Under the pieces are notes generated by a model that made no database searches, had not been told where the DNA came from, and saw only the letters and a program-made list of their open reading frames with translations. Made by a program: the position numbers and the translations under genes. Positions 51,232 to 60,023 of a stretch of 64,000 nt of DNA are shown in pieces. Location: positions 124,001 to 188,000 of the forward strand of contig NZ_JAVAMB010000006.1 of the NCBI RefSeq assembly GCF_030730925.1, given 5' to 3'. This stretch comes from Flavobacterium sp. DG2-3. GTDB taxonomy: Bacteria > Bacteroidota > Bacteroidia > Flavobacteriales > Flavobacteriaceae. Position 1 is the stretch's first letter. Each line of letters opens with the position of its first letter.

Positions 51232-51316
51232 CCTGACGCGAGCGTCTCGCTCGTGCACGCAATCAAAATCAATTGCAAAACTTTGTGTGCACGAGCGAGA
51301 CGCTCGCGCCAGCAGG
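51232..51316. repeat. GC-rich long palindrome (GCGAGCGTCTCGCTCGTGCAC)
   Basis: The left arm (51232-51258) and right arm (51287-51316) are perfectly complementary over about 21 bp, with a 28-nt loop, and share outer CCTG/CAGG ends. It lies directly after the tandem-repeat gene and could terminate it, but it lacks a T run. A diverged half-unit with compensatory changes (GCACGAGCAAGACGCTTGCG) is at 23597-23616. Confidence 0.8.
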
Positions 51317-51384
51317 AGGCATACAACCGATTTTTACAATCAGTAAAGCGCAAATTAGAAAATGCATAAAATCAATATTAAAAC

Positions 51385-51759
51385 ATGGAATCTATTCACA
51401 ACAACAATGAAGGTTTTACTCCGATTGAACCCGATATTTATGAAAAATTAAATTGGAATTATGACTTAATTGTTTTGTGTTTAGAGTATATTCGAAGTGA
51501 AATTCATACGATTTTAGAAACTGATAAAATAGACACCTTTTTAATTTCCTTTTCTAACTTTTTAGGGCAAAATTATCCCGCTATCGGAATTAGAAATAAA
51601 TCAAATATACAAGAACCTATAAATCTGGATATTTTTGAAGTTGAAGAAAAAATCGAAAAATGGATATTAAATGTTGGTATTGAAAACTTAAAATACAAAG
51701 CACAAAATATTTCATACGTCAATTGGAATACTTTACAGAACTTAAAAAGATTTCCCTAA
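51385..51759 (+). CDS. small acidic protein, paralogue of the gene at 54742
   Basis: 124 residues with no signal peptide: NNEGFTPIEPDIYEKLNWNY, DLIVLCLEYIRSEIHTILE, FLISFSNFLGQNYPAIGIR, EVEEKIEKWILNVGIENL and a C-terminal NWNTLQNLKRFP. It shares well over half its residues with the protein at 54742-55107. Mostly helical, cytoplasmic. Duplicated small acidic proteins in an accessory region are often immunity proteins, but no toxin is present, so this is only a thought. I do not recognise the family. Confidence 0.75.
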   Translation: MESIHNNNEGFTPIEPDIYEKLNWNYDLIVLCLEYIRSEIHTILETDKIDTFLISFSNFLGQNYPAIGIRNKSNIQEPINLDIFEVEEKIEKWILNVGIENLKYKAQNISYVNWNTLQNLKRFP

Positions 51760-51807
51760 TAAAAACTTTACCATTCAATCCGTATACTAAAAATATTTTT
51801 TACTTAA

Positions 51808-52275
51808 ATGAAAATACATTCAAAATTTCGAACCTTATTTTTGATTCGGATAAACATACTTTTCGTCATATTTGATTTCTTTTGTCTGTCTAATTTCTTT
51901 GGCAGTTTTCGCACTGAGGACTATACCGTAATTTTAGCATCGGTTTTCTTTTTAGCTTTAAGTATATTTTTTCATATTAACAAACTTAGTTCGGTTAACG
52001 AAATTACTGTTTCAGAAAAAGGAATAGAAAGAACAACTTTAGCTTCGTCCAAAGTCGAGTTTATCCCTTTTTCTTCCGTTTTAAAAGTTCAAACAGAACG
52101 TATTCAAGGATCTTATTCTCGTGCAGGACAAATAAGTACAGGTTACTTTGAAAGCAAACTATATCTAGAAAACGGTGAAGAATTATTAATTAGTCCAGAT
52201 CATTTTGAGAATTATCAAGAACTTATTATAGCAATTAGAGAGAAAGTATTAAATAAAATCGAAAACTTTGTTTAA
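51808..52275 (+). CDS. two-TM membrane protein with a C-terminal PH-like domain
   Basis: 155 residues: two transmembrane helices (residues about 9-30 and 42-58), then a beta-rich cytosolic domain (VNEITVSEKGIERTTLASS, FIPFSSVLKVQTERI, STGYFESKLYLENGEELLIS, and a C-terminal helix NYQELIIAIREKVLNKI). This layout matches bacterial PH-domain membrane proteins of the YcxB/YdbS kind. No partner is clear. It follows the small acidic gene by 48 bp in the same direction. Confidence 0.7.
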   Translation: MKIHSKFRTLFLIRINILFVIFDFFCLSNFFGSFRTEDYTVILASVFFLALSIFFHINKLSSVNEITVSEKGIERTTLASSKVEFIPFSSVLKVQTERIQGSYSRAGQISTGYFESKLYLENGEELLISPDHFENYQELIIAIREKVLNKIENFV

Positions 52276-52366
52276 AATTGCTCAAGCTTCAACAATTCAT
52301 CCAAGCGAATTGATTAAAGGATTTATAAGCAAATTGCATTGAAAAGTAAAAAACAAATCGTCATTA

Positions 52367-52864
52367 ATGGAAAAAAAATTATTTCGTTGCTACAAATTAA
52401 ACAAATGGAATTACATTACCCTTAGTGTTTATTTGTTGCTTTCTTTTTTCTTATTGACTTTTTTCCTCTTAAACAAGTTTGATCGAAAACAAGTATTGTT
52501 TTTCTATACTTTTGGAACTCAATTTTTTATTTATGGTGGTCAATATAGAGCGCTTCGAAATTTTTATTATTTTTTAATCTGGCTTACAATAGGAATTATA
52601 CATTTTAGTCTATTTCTTTCTCTTAGAAATGATCCTGAATTAGCTTTTGTAAACGGCCATGCATCTCTTGGTTTAAGAAGCACTATTATTTCATTATTAC
52701 TTTACCAATTTTTACGATTTATAAGCTTAACAATTCAGAAAAAAGAGTTAGTTGTACCAGCAAAATACGGTAAGTATGATCTTTTAGATGAAAGGAAGGT
52801 GACGTTCCTTGATTATATTTGTTTCTTTACCTTTTTTGGATTAACCCTTTATTTTATGGTTTGA
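52367..52864 (+). CDS. four-TM membrane protein of unknown function
   Basis: 165 residues with hydrophobic helices at about 14-34, 45-58, 65-87 and 148-163 (YITLSVYLLLSFFLLTFFLL, FYYFLIWLTIGIIHFSLFL, FLDYICFFTFFGLTLYFMV). A central segment (NDPELAFVNGHASLGLRSTI) and the loop KKELVVPAKYGKYDLLDERK are polar. No family recognised. It is 91 bp after the PH-like membrane protein and may share its transcript. Confidence 0.65.
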   Translation: MEKKLFRCYKLNKWNYITLSVYLLLSFFLLTFFLLNKFDRKQVLFFYTFGTQFFIYGGQYRALRNFYYFLIWLTIGIIHFSLFLSLRNDPELAFVNGHASLGLRSTIISLLLYQFLRFISLTIQKKELVVPAKYGKYDLLDERKVTFLDYICFFTFFGLTLYFMV

Positions 52865-52902
52865 CTAGACATTTCTTCAAAATTCCAGCTGTTTTTCTCA
52901 AA

Positions 52903-53694
52903 TCACGCCGCCACACACTCCATATTCTTCTCTTCCATAATCTGCATATCCATTATTTTTTGAGCGATAGTACCTCTTTCGAATAGGCGAATTAATTTGA
53001 AAACGGCGCTAACAAAATAGCCAGGGTTCGAAACCAATCGGGCGATTTCGGTAATTCTTTTGTCTCTTAATTGTGTACAGGCTTCTCTTTCGTTTTCTGG
53101 AACGGCTACAAATTCGTTGGCAAATTTCCATGCTCCATTTCTTGCGGTTTCCATACTAAAATCGATAAAGAAATTGTCTATTTTGCCTGTTGCTTTTAGA
53201 ATCCACGTGAGCGTTGGCCAAATCTTGATCAGGCATTTTTCGACACCTGCGACCAAATTGCTAAGAATGAAATTGATCTGGTCAAAATCATGCTTTAGTT
53301 CTTCAATATCTTCTACCGTGCTAACTTCAGCCGAAGCAATTCCGAGATCAAGATTGATGTGCGCATTAATGCCGAGCAGTAAATGCTGCAGGACAATTGG
53401 CCAGAAATTTTCGGCTTGTTCAAAGGCAAATCCCCAGCATTCAGAAGGTTTTTCTTTGGCTTGATACAGGTAATACGCTTTCAAATAACGATTGGCAAAG
53501 ATAACGTCTAGTTTTTCCATTCGCTCGCCATTTTGAAAAGCGCCTGCATGAATGCCTTCTTTTACTTTTACCGTAACTTCACGATACAGAATAGCAAATA
53601 AACCGAGATTGCTTTGCTCCAGTTTTGATCTTTCTATTATTTCGTCCAATAACAGAATGACTTCGTTTATAGTTCCCGCTTGTTTCATACTCAT
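52903..53694 (-). CDS. DUF5995 family protein
   Basis: 263 residues, all-helical and without signal peptide. The family hallmark LQHLLLGINAHINLDLGIAS is present (residues about 102-121), preceded by FANRYLKAYYLYQAKEKPSECWGFAF and followed by TWILKATGKIDNFFIDFSMETARNGAWKFA. DUF5995 is uncharacterised and is found mainly in Bacteroidota and Actinobacteria; the conserved His/Asn/Asp suggest a metal or cofactor site (inference). It is a single gene convergent with the membrane protein gene. Confidence 0.85.
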   Translation of the reverse strand: MSMKQAGTINEVILLLDEIIERSKLEQSNLGLFAILYREVTVKVKEGIHAGAFQNGERMEKLDVIFANRYLKAYYLYQAKEKPSECWGFAFEQAENFWPIVLQHLLLGINAHINLDLGIASAEVSTVEDIEELKHDFDQINFILSNLVAGVEKCLIKIWPTLTWILKATGKIDNFFIDFSMETARNGAWKFANEFVAVPENEREACTQLRDKRITEIARLVSNPGYFVSAVFKLIRLFERGTIAQKIMDMQIMEEKNMECVAA

Positions 53695-53814
53695 TTACAA
53701 TTAGTTATATTTAATTTTGGAGCAACTAATTTACTTATTTTAATCATTCAATGAACGATGATTTTGAAGTATACATCTTGTTATTAAGATTTTACATTCC
53801 ATATTTTTATCATA

Positions 53815-53857
53815 AAAAAACATCCCGCAAAGAAATCTTCTTTTTGGGATGTTTTTT
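53815..53857 (-). terminator. terminator of the GreA-like gene
   Basis: AAAAACATCCC pairs with GGGATGTTTTT around a 19-nt loop; T-rich on the minus strand, 19 nt past the stop at 53876. Confidence 0.82.
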
Positions 53858-53875
53858 AATAAACTAAAAAAGATA

Positions 53876-54247
53876 TTAAGCTTCTACTTTTAAAATCTCT
53901 AATTTTAAATTTCCTTTTTTAGCTGGCCATTCTACAACGTCACCTACTTTGTAACCCAACATTGCAATTCCTTCGTCTGAAAGAACCGAGATCTTGTTTT
54001 TGCTTGCTTTTGCTTCTGCAGGACCAACTAGAAGAATCGTTTTTTCTTCATTTTTCAAATGGTCTTTATAAGTAACTTTTCGGTTTATCGAAACAATGTC
54101 TTCAGGCAGATTTTTTCGCAATACCTGAGAGGCATTTTTTAATTGATTCAGCAATAATTCTTCTTCTTGTACGGTAACTTTTTTTCTTCTTACGTGGTCT
54201 TTTATTAAATCGTATGTTCCTGTTGTTAGTATTATATTTTGTAACAT
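53876..54247 (-). CDS. GreA/GreB-family C-terminal-domain protein
   Basis: 123 residues. The C-terminal half matches the GreA/GreB FKBP-like domain: KNEEKTILLVGPAEAKASKNKISVLS, DEGIAMLGYKVGDVVEWPA. The N-terminal half is a short helical arm (LIKDHVRRKKVTVQEEELLL), shorter than the full coiled coil of GreA (158 residues) and similar in size to Rnk. It probably binds RNA polymerase, but whether it stimulates transcript cleavage is doubtful. The upstream space 54248-54741 (494 bp) holds no gene or repeat that I can recognise apart from a GATATGACTTTT-type AT-rich stretch. Confidence 0.88.
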   Translation of the reverse strand: MLQNIILTTGTYDLIKDHVRRKKVTVQEEELLLNQLKNASQVLRKNLPEDIVSINRKVTYKDHLKNEEKTILLVGPAEAKASKNKISVLSDEGIAMLGYKVGDVVEWPAKKGNLKLEILKVEA

Positions 54248-54741
54248 GACTTTCTTATTTGTTCCATTTTACATAGGCATGAAATGCAACTCTTCACTGA
54301 ATAGCTAGCAGTTCTATCTCATTCAGCGTATCATATCCTGAATAAAATGGAAATTTATAAAACGAACTATAACTAATGGAAAATTCCCTGTCTAGAGTTA
54401 GGACAGGGCAAATGGAATAAAGTCTTTTGAGCTTTTTAAGAAAGTATCGTCATGCAAATACAGCAATGCGCTCATTAAGCACATTAAAGAACTGTTTACT
54501 AAATATGTATTTGCCGTTATCATAATACGATTATAATCAGTTTGCAAGATATGACTTTTTTCTTATAAAAAGAAAAACAATCTACTTGATTATATAATTG
54601 AGAAGTGCTTCTAAAATATTCACAGACGGTTTTAGTCAAACATGTAATTAGCAATAAAAGATAAAAGTAAATTCTATTTTATATATTTGATAGTTAACAA
54701 ATAATCATTTGAAAAAGTGATATTTCATAACACTTTCAATT

Positions 54742-55107
54742 ATGGAATCGACTAACAATATTGGTTTTACTCCTATCGAACTTAATATTTATGAAAAATT
54801 AAATTGGGATTATGATTTAATTGTAATCTGCCTGGAATGTATTCGAAGAGAAATACCAGTTATTTTAAACGTAGATAGCGATGATATAGAAGTCTTTCTA
54901 ATTTCTTTCAACAACTTTTTAGAACAAAGTTATCCTGCAATTGGAATTCGTGGAAAATCAGATATGATAGGGAATGTTTTTGATATTGAAGAGAAAATCG
55001 AAAACTGGATTATAGATCTGGGCGGAATTGAAAATCTGAAGCTGAAAACCGCAAATCTTGAATGTCCTGATTGGAAATTATTACAGAATATTAAAAAATA
55101 CCCTTAA
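54742..55107 (+). CDS. small acidic protein, paralogue of the gene at 51385
   Basis: 121 residues: NIGFTPIELNIYEKLNWDY, DLIVICLECIRREIPVIL, EVFLISFNNFLEQSYPAIGI, DIEEKIENWIIDLGGIENL, DWKLLQNIKKYP. Nearly the same length and pattern as the paralogue 3.3 kb upstream, differing mainly in a shortened loop (KSDMIGNVFD against KSNIQEPINLDIFE). TATATTTG at 54682-54689 is a good -7 box. An SRPBCC-domain gene follows after 57 bp. Function unknown. Confidence 0.75.
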   Translation: MESTNNIGFTPIELNIYEKLNWDYDLIVICLECIRREIPVILNVDSDDIEVFLISFNNFLEQSYPAIGIRGKSDMIGNVFDIEEKIENWIIDLGGIENLKLKTANLECPDWKLLQNIKKYP

Positions 55108-55164
55108 AAAAACTAATTACCAAAGCGTCATAAGAATAAAAAATAACAACTAAAAAAATCAGTA

Positions 55165-55659
55165 ATGGAAAACTTCGACTGGACTTCTTTCACAAAAAAA
55201 ATAGCTGTAAAAGCTACTCTTTCAGATATTTATAATGCTTGGACAAAAGCCAATGAATTGGAAAAATGGTTTCTAGAAAAAGTTTCTTTTTTTGATGCCA
55301 CTCAGCAACCATTAGACAAAGACAAAAATGCTGTAACAGACACTACTTACGAATGGATTTGGCATTTGTACAAAGATGCCATGAAAGGAAAAATCGTTTC
55401 TGCCAACGGACAAGACCAATTGCAGTTTACTTTTGAGGGAAGCTGTCTAGTGGATATAAAACTAAGCGAAGCAGAAGGTTATACCATAGTTGAACTTCGC
55501 CACCACAATATTCCAACAGATGATTATTCTAAACAATACATCAGATTGGGCTGTTCCAACGGCTGGCATTTTTATCTGACCAATCTGAAATCGGTTTACG
55601 AAGGAGGATTAGATTTACGAAATAAAGACAGTAATTTGGATCCGATGATTAATAATTAG
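55165..55659 (+). CDS. SRPBCC (AHSA1-like) domain protein
   Basis: 164 residues of the START/Bet v1-like fold: FTKKIAVKATLSDIYNAWTKANELEKWFLE is the typical AHSA1 opening, then YEWIWHLYKDAMKGKIVSANGQDQLQFTFE, LVDIKLSEAEGYTIVELRHHNIP and the C-terminal helix CSNGWHFYLTNLKSVYEGGLDLR. These domains bind hydrophobic ligands or Hsp90-type partners; the ligand is unknown here. It is convergent with the membrane protein gene ending at 55666, 6 bp away. Confidence 0.9.
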   Translation: MENFDWTSFTKKIAVKATLSDIYNAWTKANELEKWFLEKVSFFDATQQPLDKDKNAVTDTTYEWIWHLYKDAMKGKIVSANGQDQLQFTFEGSCLVDIKLSEAEGYTIVELRHHNIPTDDYSKQYIRLGCSNGWHFYLTNLKSVYEGGLDLRNKDSNLDPMINN

Positions 55660-55665
55660 GAAATA

Positions 55666-56667
55666 TTATTGCGGTGCATATCGGTTATGATCATAAAGTC
55701 GTTTTTCGGCAATATGATAAATAATCAGATTCTTCAATTGTTGGCCTGTTGGAATATGATCGTATTTTTTAGAAACCACAATCTCCAATCTGTTTATTTC
55801 GTCTCTTGAAAGATTTTCAAAATAAGAAAAAACCGCTTCTTTATTTTCAAGTTCGTTAAGATCAACATTTGGAATTATGATCTGTTCTGAAACAGCTTCG
55901 TTGCTTTTCTTTAAAACAGCTGCTTTCTCTGCTTTTACAGATTCGTTTTGAGGCGCAACATTAGCTTTAGAATGATTTACATTGTTTATTACTGGTTCTG
56001 GTAAAGATGGCAAATCGGCTATCTCCATTTTGCTGGTCTCATTTAAAATATAACCTAATACAGCAACCACAAATGCTTTTGGCAAAAACACGATAATTTC
56101 GCTTTCGACAACACGAAATAACTCAAGCGCTGAACAGACGCCTAATACGATCAATGAAAAACCTAAAATTTTGAAAAGATTTTTGTGGACAATAGTAATT
56201 TTTCGAATTCTGTTTCCTAATAAAATAGTAATTAAAATCATTACAACAGTTGAAAGCATCAGCCAGATTACACCAGAAAAAGAGGTTGAGGCAAAAGCCA
56301 TTGAAGCATTTAATTCATCTCCGCTTCCTAAAGACATAAATAGTAATATAGAATCTAGCAGGACTTTACCAACTGAATAAATTGATATCCCCAAGAAAAC
56401 TAAATACGCAATTATTAAAGAATCTGCTTTTTTATAATGAAGTATTTGATTTAGAAAAAGTTTAAAAACGATCAATATTCCAAACCAAACAAAAGTACTT
56501 ATAACCGCCAAACCATTTGCCATTAATCCATGAAACCAAGTTTGATCTACATAGAAAAATTCTTTGTAGACTAAAAAAACAATTGTAAAAACGGCATAAA
56601 TATAAGCAACCAATGCGGTAGTACTGTAAATTTTAGGCAAGCTTGTTTTTTGAGTAGAGTTAGTCAT
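55666..56667 (-). CDS. six-TM membrane protein with cytosolic C-terminal tail, function unknown
   Basis: 333 residues from ATG 56667 (MTNSTQKTSLPKIYS); an ATG 11 codons upstream is possible but adds a polar stretch. Helices lie at about 16-36, 50-72, 85-105, 128-150, 164-185 and 192-205 (TALVAYIYAVFTIVFLVYK, FVWFGILIVFKLFL). The C-terminal 125 residues are soluble: a Pro/Lys linker, then DLNELENKEAVFSYFENLSRDE and a basic helix ending DHNRYAPQ. No family recognised; a regulator or envelope sensor are options. It converges on the SRPBCC gene. Confidence 0.68.
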   Translation of the reverse strand: MTNSTQKTSLPKIYSTTALVAYIYAVFTIVFLVYKEFFYVDQTWFHGLMANGLAVISTFVWFGILIVFKLFLNQILHYKKADSLIIAYLVFLGISIYSVGKVLLDSILLFMSLGSGDELNASMAFASTSFSGVIWLMLSTVVMILITILLGNRIRKITIVHKNLFKILGFSLIVLGVCSALELFRVVESEIIVFLPKAFVVAVLGYILNETSKMEIADLPSLPEPVINNVNHSKANVAPQNESVKAEKAAVLKKSNEAVSEQIIIPNVDLNELENKEAVFSYFENLSRDEINRLEIVVSKKYDHIPTGQQLKNLIIYHIAEKRLYDHNRYAPQ

Positions 56668-56903
56668 TTGGGTAATTATTTTGTTTTTGGTTACGGTCAA
56701 AAATAGGAAATTTAATTACACATCCAGAAGAGTTTTTCTGTTATTTTAAGATAATTTTAAACAAAAAAATCTAACAAATTTTACTTGAAATTATTCAATA
56801 ATTAAAAACTTAGTGCCTTAGCGTCTTAGTGGCAAAACCAAAAGAACCTTTGTCCCTTTCTCCAAAAATCCTTATTTTCGCTCCTTAATCAAGAAAGGAA
56901 AGA

Positions 56904-59204
56904 ATGAAGGTCTGTATTGCCGAGAAACCAAGTGTCGCACGAGAAATAGCAGCCGTTTTGGGTGCCAATACCAAACACGATGGTTATTATGAAGGCAACG
57001 GTTATGCAGTAACCTACACTTTCGGGCATTTATGCACCTTAAAAGAGCCCAACGATTACAAACCGCACTGGAAAAGCTGGGACTTGAATAATCTGCCGAT
57101 GCTTCCAGAAAAGTTCGAAACCAAAGTCGTTCAAAATTCTGGAATTCAGAAACAATTTAAAATCATAAAAAGTCTTTTTGACAAAGCCGAAGTGGTAATA
57201 AACTGCGGGGATGCTGGACAAGAAGGAGAACTTATTCAGCGCTGGGTCATGAACGAAGCGCATTACAAAGGTGAAATTCAACGTTTATGGATTTCGTCAC
57301 TTACAACTGAAGCGATCAAAGAAGGTTTTGAAAACTTAAAACCTTCTGAAAACTACGATAATTTATTCTACGCCGGATTTTCGAGAGCCATTGGCGATTG
57401 GCTTTTAGGAATGAATGCAACACGTCTCTATACCGTAAAACATGGCGGTTACAAACAAGTTTTGTCTATTGGCCGTGTGCAAACGCCAACGCTGGCGATG
57501 GTTGTAGACCGTTTTAGAGAAATCGAAAACTTTAAACCGCAACCGTATTGGGAATTGCAGACTTTGTACAGAGAAACGCTTTTTAGTTATGAAGAAGGGC
57601 GTTTTCTGAAAAAAGAAGACGGTGAAATTCTAGCCGAAAAAGTCAAAGAAAGTGATTTCGAAATTGTTTCTGTCGACAAAAAGAACGGAAATGAGTACGC
57701 TCCAAAGCTTTTCGATTTGACTGGTTTACAAGTTTATTGCAATCAGAAATTTGGATTTTCGGCAGAAGAAACGCTGAAAATTGCACAGACATTATACGAG
57801 CAAAAAGTAATCACGTATCCCAGAGTAGATACGACCTTTCTTCCTAGTGATATTTATCCGAAAGTAACGGGAATTCTGCAAAAATTAACCAATTATGCTG
57901 AATTGACTGAACCGCTTTTAGGAAAGAAAATCAAGAAATCACCGAAGGTTTTCAACGATAAAAAAGTAACCGATCACCACGCGATTATTCCAACTGGAGT
58001 TCAAAACAACCTGCCTTTCAATCAGCAGCAGGTTTATGATATTATTACAAGACGTTTTATTGCGGTTTTTTATGATGATTGTTTGGTTGCCAACACAACA
58101 GTAATAGGAAAAGCAGCCGATGTTACTTTTAAAGCGACGGGAAAAGAAATCCTGAAAAAAGGTTTTCGGGTTGTGTTTGAAGATCCGAACGCAAAGGAAA
58201 AAGAACCCGATTTACTGCCGAGTTTTGTCGTGGGAGAAAAAGGCCCACATGAACCTTCGTTTCTTCAAAAAGAAACCAAACCGCCCAATCAGTTTACCGA
58301 AGCAACTTTACTGCGTGCTATGGAAACGGCTGGAAAACAAGTCGACGATGAAGATTTACGTGAATTAATGAAAGAAAATGGAATCGGGCGTCCGTCAACG
58401 CGCGCGAATATCATTGAAACGCTTTTCAAGCGCCAATATATTGTTCGAAATAAAAAACAGGTTTTACCAACTTTAACTGGAATTCAGCTGATTGACACGA
58501 TTCAGAATGAATTAGTGAAATCGGCCGAACTTACAGGAACTTGGGAAAAACAGCTGAAAGATATCGAAAAAGGCACTTTCACCGCTGCGGCATTCATCAG
58601 AAACATGAAACGCATGGTCGAAGCTTTGGTTTATGAGGTGCGAATGGAAACCAAACATGCTAATATTTCGCATGCGGCAACGATTCAGAAACCTGTTGTA
58701 AAAGAAAAAAAGAAAGCCTCTGGAATTTCAGCAGAAACATGTCCGAAATGCCAAAAAGGGAATATTCTAAAAGGCAAATCGGCTTTTGGATGCAGCGAAT
58801 ACAAATCGGGTTGCGGTTTTGTTTTGCCTTTTGTTTTCCATGATAAAAAAATTACAGAAAGCCAGTATTTAAGATTGGTTCAGAAGGGTTCAACGGTTAA
58901 TATAAAAGGTTTTAAAACCGATTCTGGAACTGTTGAAGGTTTGATTCGGTTTGAAGAAAATTACAAACTGAAATTAGAACCTAAGAAAACGGATAAAAAA
59001 ACAGAAACAAAAGAAAGTTCAGATGCATTGGTTTGTCCGAAATGTAAAAAAGGAACTATCCTAAAAGGCAAGACGGCTTACGGTTGTGCTGAATACAAAT
59101 CGGGTTGCGATTTTAAAGTGACTTTTGACGATGTTCGAGCAAAACTAGGCGATCAAAAACCAACAAAAGAATTGGTTTACGAGATTTTGAGTGCTAGCGT
59201 TTAA
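56904..59204 (+). CDS. topB: DNA topoisomerase III (type IA)
   Basis: 766 residues. The Toprim domain opens MKVCIAEKPSVAREIAAVLG and carries INCGDAGQEGELIQRWV (acidic Mg site). The catalytic Tyr is in KVITYPRVDTTFLPSDIYP, and NGIGRPSTRANIIETLFKR belongs to the domain I/III signature. After residue 610 two near-identical zinc-finger-like modules follow: CPKCQKGNILKGKSAFGCSE and CPKCKKGTILKGKTAYGCAE, each completed by YKSGC. It decatenates and resolves single-strand links during recombination and replication. The gene stands alone; the region before it is a TTAGCGTCTTAGTGGC repeat. Confidence 0.96.
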   Translation: MKVCIAEKPSVAREIAAVLGANTKHDGYYEGNGYAVTYTFGHLCTLKEPNDYKPHWKSWDLNNLPMLPEKFETKVVQNSGIQKQFKIIKSLFDKAEVVINCGDAGQEGELIQRWVMNEAHYKGEIQRLWISSLTTEAIKEGFENLKPSENYDNLFYAGFSRAIGDWLLGMNATRLYTVKHGGYKQVLSIGRVQTPTLAMVVDRFREIENFKPQPYWELQTLYRETLFSYEEGRFLKKEDGEILAEKVKESDFEIVSVDKKNGNEYAPKLFDLTGLQVYCNQKFGFSAEETLKIAQTLYEQKVITYPRVDTTFLPSDIYPKVTGILQKLTNYAELTEPLLGKKIKKSPKVFNDKKVTDHHAIIPTGVQNNLPFNQQQVYDIITRRFIAVFYDDCLVANTTVIGKAADVTFKATGKEILKKGFRVVFEDPNAKEKEPDLLPSFVVGEKGPHEPSFLQKETKPPNQFTEATLLRAMETAGKQVDDEDLRELMKENGIGRPSTRANIIETLFKRQYIVRNKKQVLPTLTGIQLIDTIQNELVKSAELTGTWEKQLKDIEKGTFTAAAFIRNMKRMVEALVYEVRMETKHANISHAATIQKPVVKEKKKASGISAETCPKCQKGNILKGKSAFGCSEYKSGCGFVLPFVFHDKKITESQYLRLVQKGSTVNIKGFKTDSGTVEGLIRFEENYKLKLEPKKTDKKTETKESSDALVCPKCKKGTILKGKTAYGCAEYKSGCDFKVTFDDVRAKLGDQKPTKELVYEILSASV

Positions 59205-59211
59205 GTTTTTT

Positions 59212-59416
59212 TAGCCACGAATTGCACGAATTTGCACGAATTAATTTCACGCAGATTGGAAAAGATTTAAGCTGATGTCCACAGATTTTTTTTTAATAAA
59301 TCAAAATTTAAATCTGCTTAGATCAGCAAAAATCTGCGTGAAACAAAAAAATCATTTAATCTGTGGCAAAACTAATTTCAGCAAATAATTCGTGGAAATT
59401 CGCGTAATTCGTGGCG
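59212..59416. repeat. nested palindromic repeat of about 200 bp
   Basis: Outer arms AGCCACGAATTGCACGAATT and AATTCGCGTAATTCGTGGCG; inner arms CACGCAGATTGGAAAAGATT and AATCTGCTTAGATCAGCAAA followed by AATCTGCGTG. It is a larger version of the palindrome at 16514-16565 and fills the topB/DUF6265 gap. Confidence 0.7.
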
Positions 59417-59470
59417 AACACTTTTTTTTCCTACATTAGTAACTCCAAACAAAACCAAAACTTAAAAAAT

Positions 59471-59947
59471 ATGTTTCAGAAAATTACTCTTATAGCCTTT
59501 ATTATAGCTTTTGTTTCTTGCCAGAAAAAAGAAACGATTGAAAAAGATAAAATCAAAAAAGCCGACTGGTTAATCGGAAACTGGGAAAATACTTCTCCTG
59601 AAGGTGTTTTATCTGAGAATTGGCAAAAACTAAACGACAGTACTTTCAGCGCTTCATCTTATTTTATTAAAGGAAAAGATACGTTGCATTTTGAAACTAT
59701 CATTCTAGCGCAATTGGGCGAAACATTGACTTACAAAGCAACTGTAAAAGGCCAGAATGAAGACAAACCTGTTTTCTTCCCTTCTACTACTGAATCTGAA
59801 AATCAACTGGTTTTTGAAAATGCAAAACATGATTATCCGCAAAAGATTACCTATACAAAAGGTGCCAATAATACTTTGACAGCTGAAATTTCTGGGAATC
59901 TGAATGGAAAGCCTTCTTCTGAGAAGTTTGTTTTGACTAAGAAGTAA
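59471..59947 (+). CDS. DUF6265 family lipoprotein, first of two
   Basis: 158 residues from ATG 59471 (MFQKITLIAFIIAFVSC). An in-frame GTG 20 codons upstream lies inside a palindromic repeat and would add a polar leader. Lipobox FVSC (Cys17). The mature domain has the DUF6265 pattern DWLIGNWENTSPEGVLSENWQK, FSASSYFIKGKDTLHFETI and QLVFENAKHDYPQKITYTKG, a lipocalin-like beta barrel. Function unknown; a periplasmic binding role is plausible. A homologue of the same layout follows at 60587. Confidence 0.88.
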   Translation: MFQKITLIAFIIAFVSCQKKETIEKDKIKKADWLIGNWENTSPEGVLSENWQKLNDSTFSASSYFIKGKDTLHFETIILAQLGETLTYKATVKGQNEDKPVFFPSTTESENQLVFENAKHDYPQKITYTKGANNTLTAEISGNLNGKPSSEKFVLTKK

Positions 59948-60023
59948 TTTTTTTTGTTTTGCCACGAAGTCGCTAAGGCTCGAAGTTTTCTATTTTTGAA
60001 TATCATATTGTTTGTCAAAGTAA

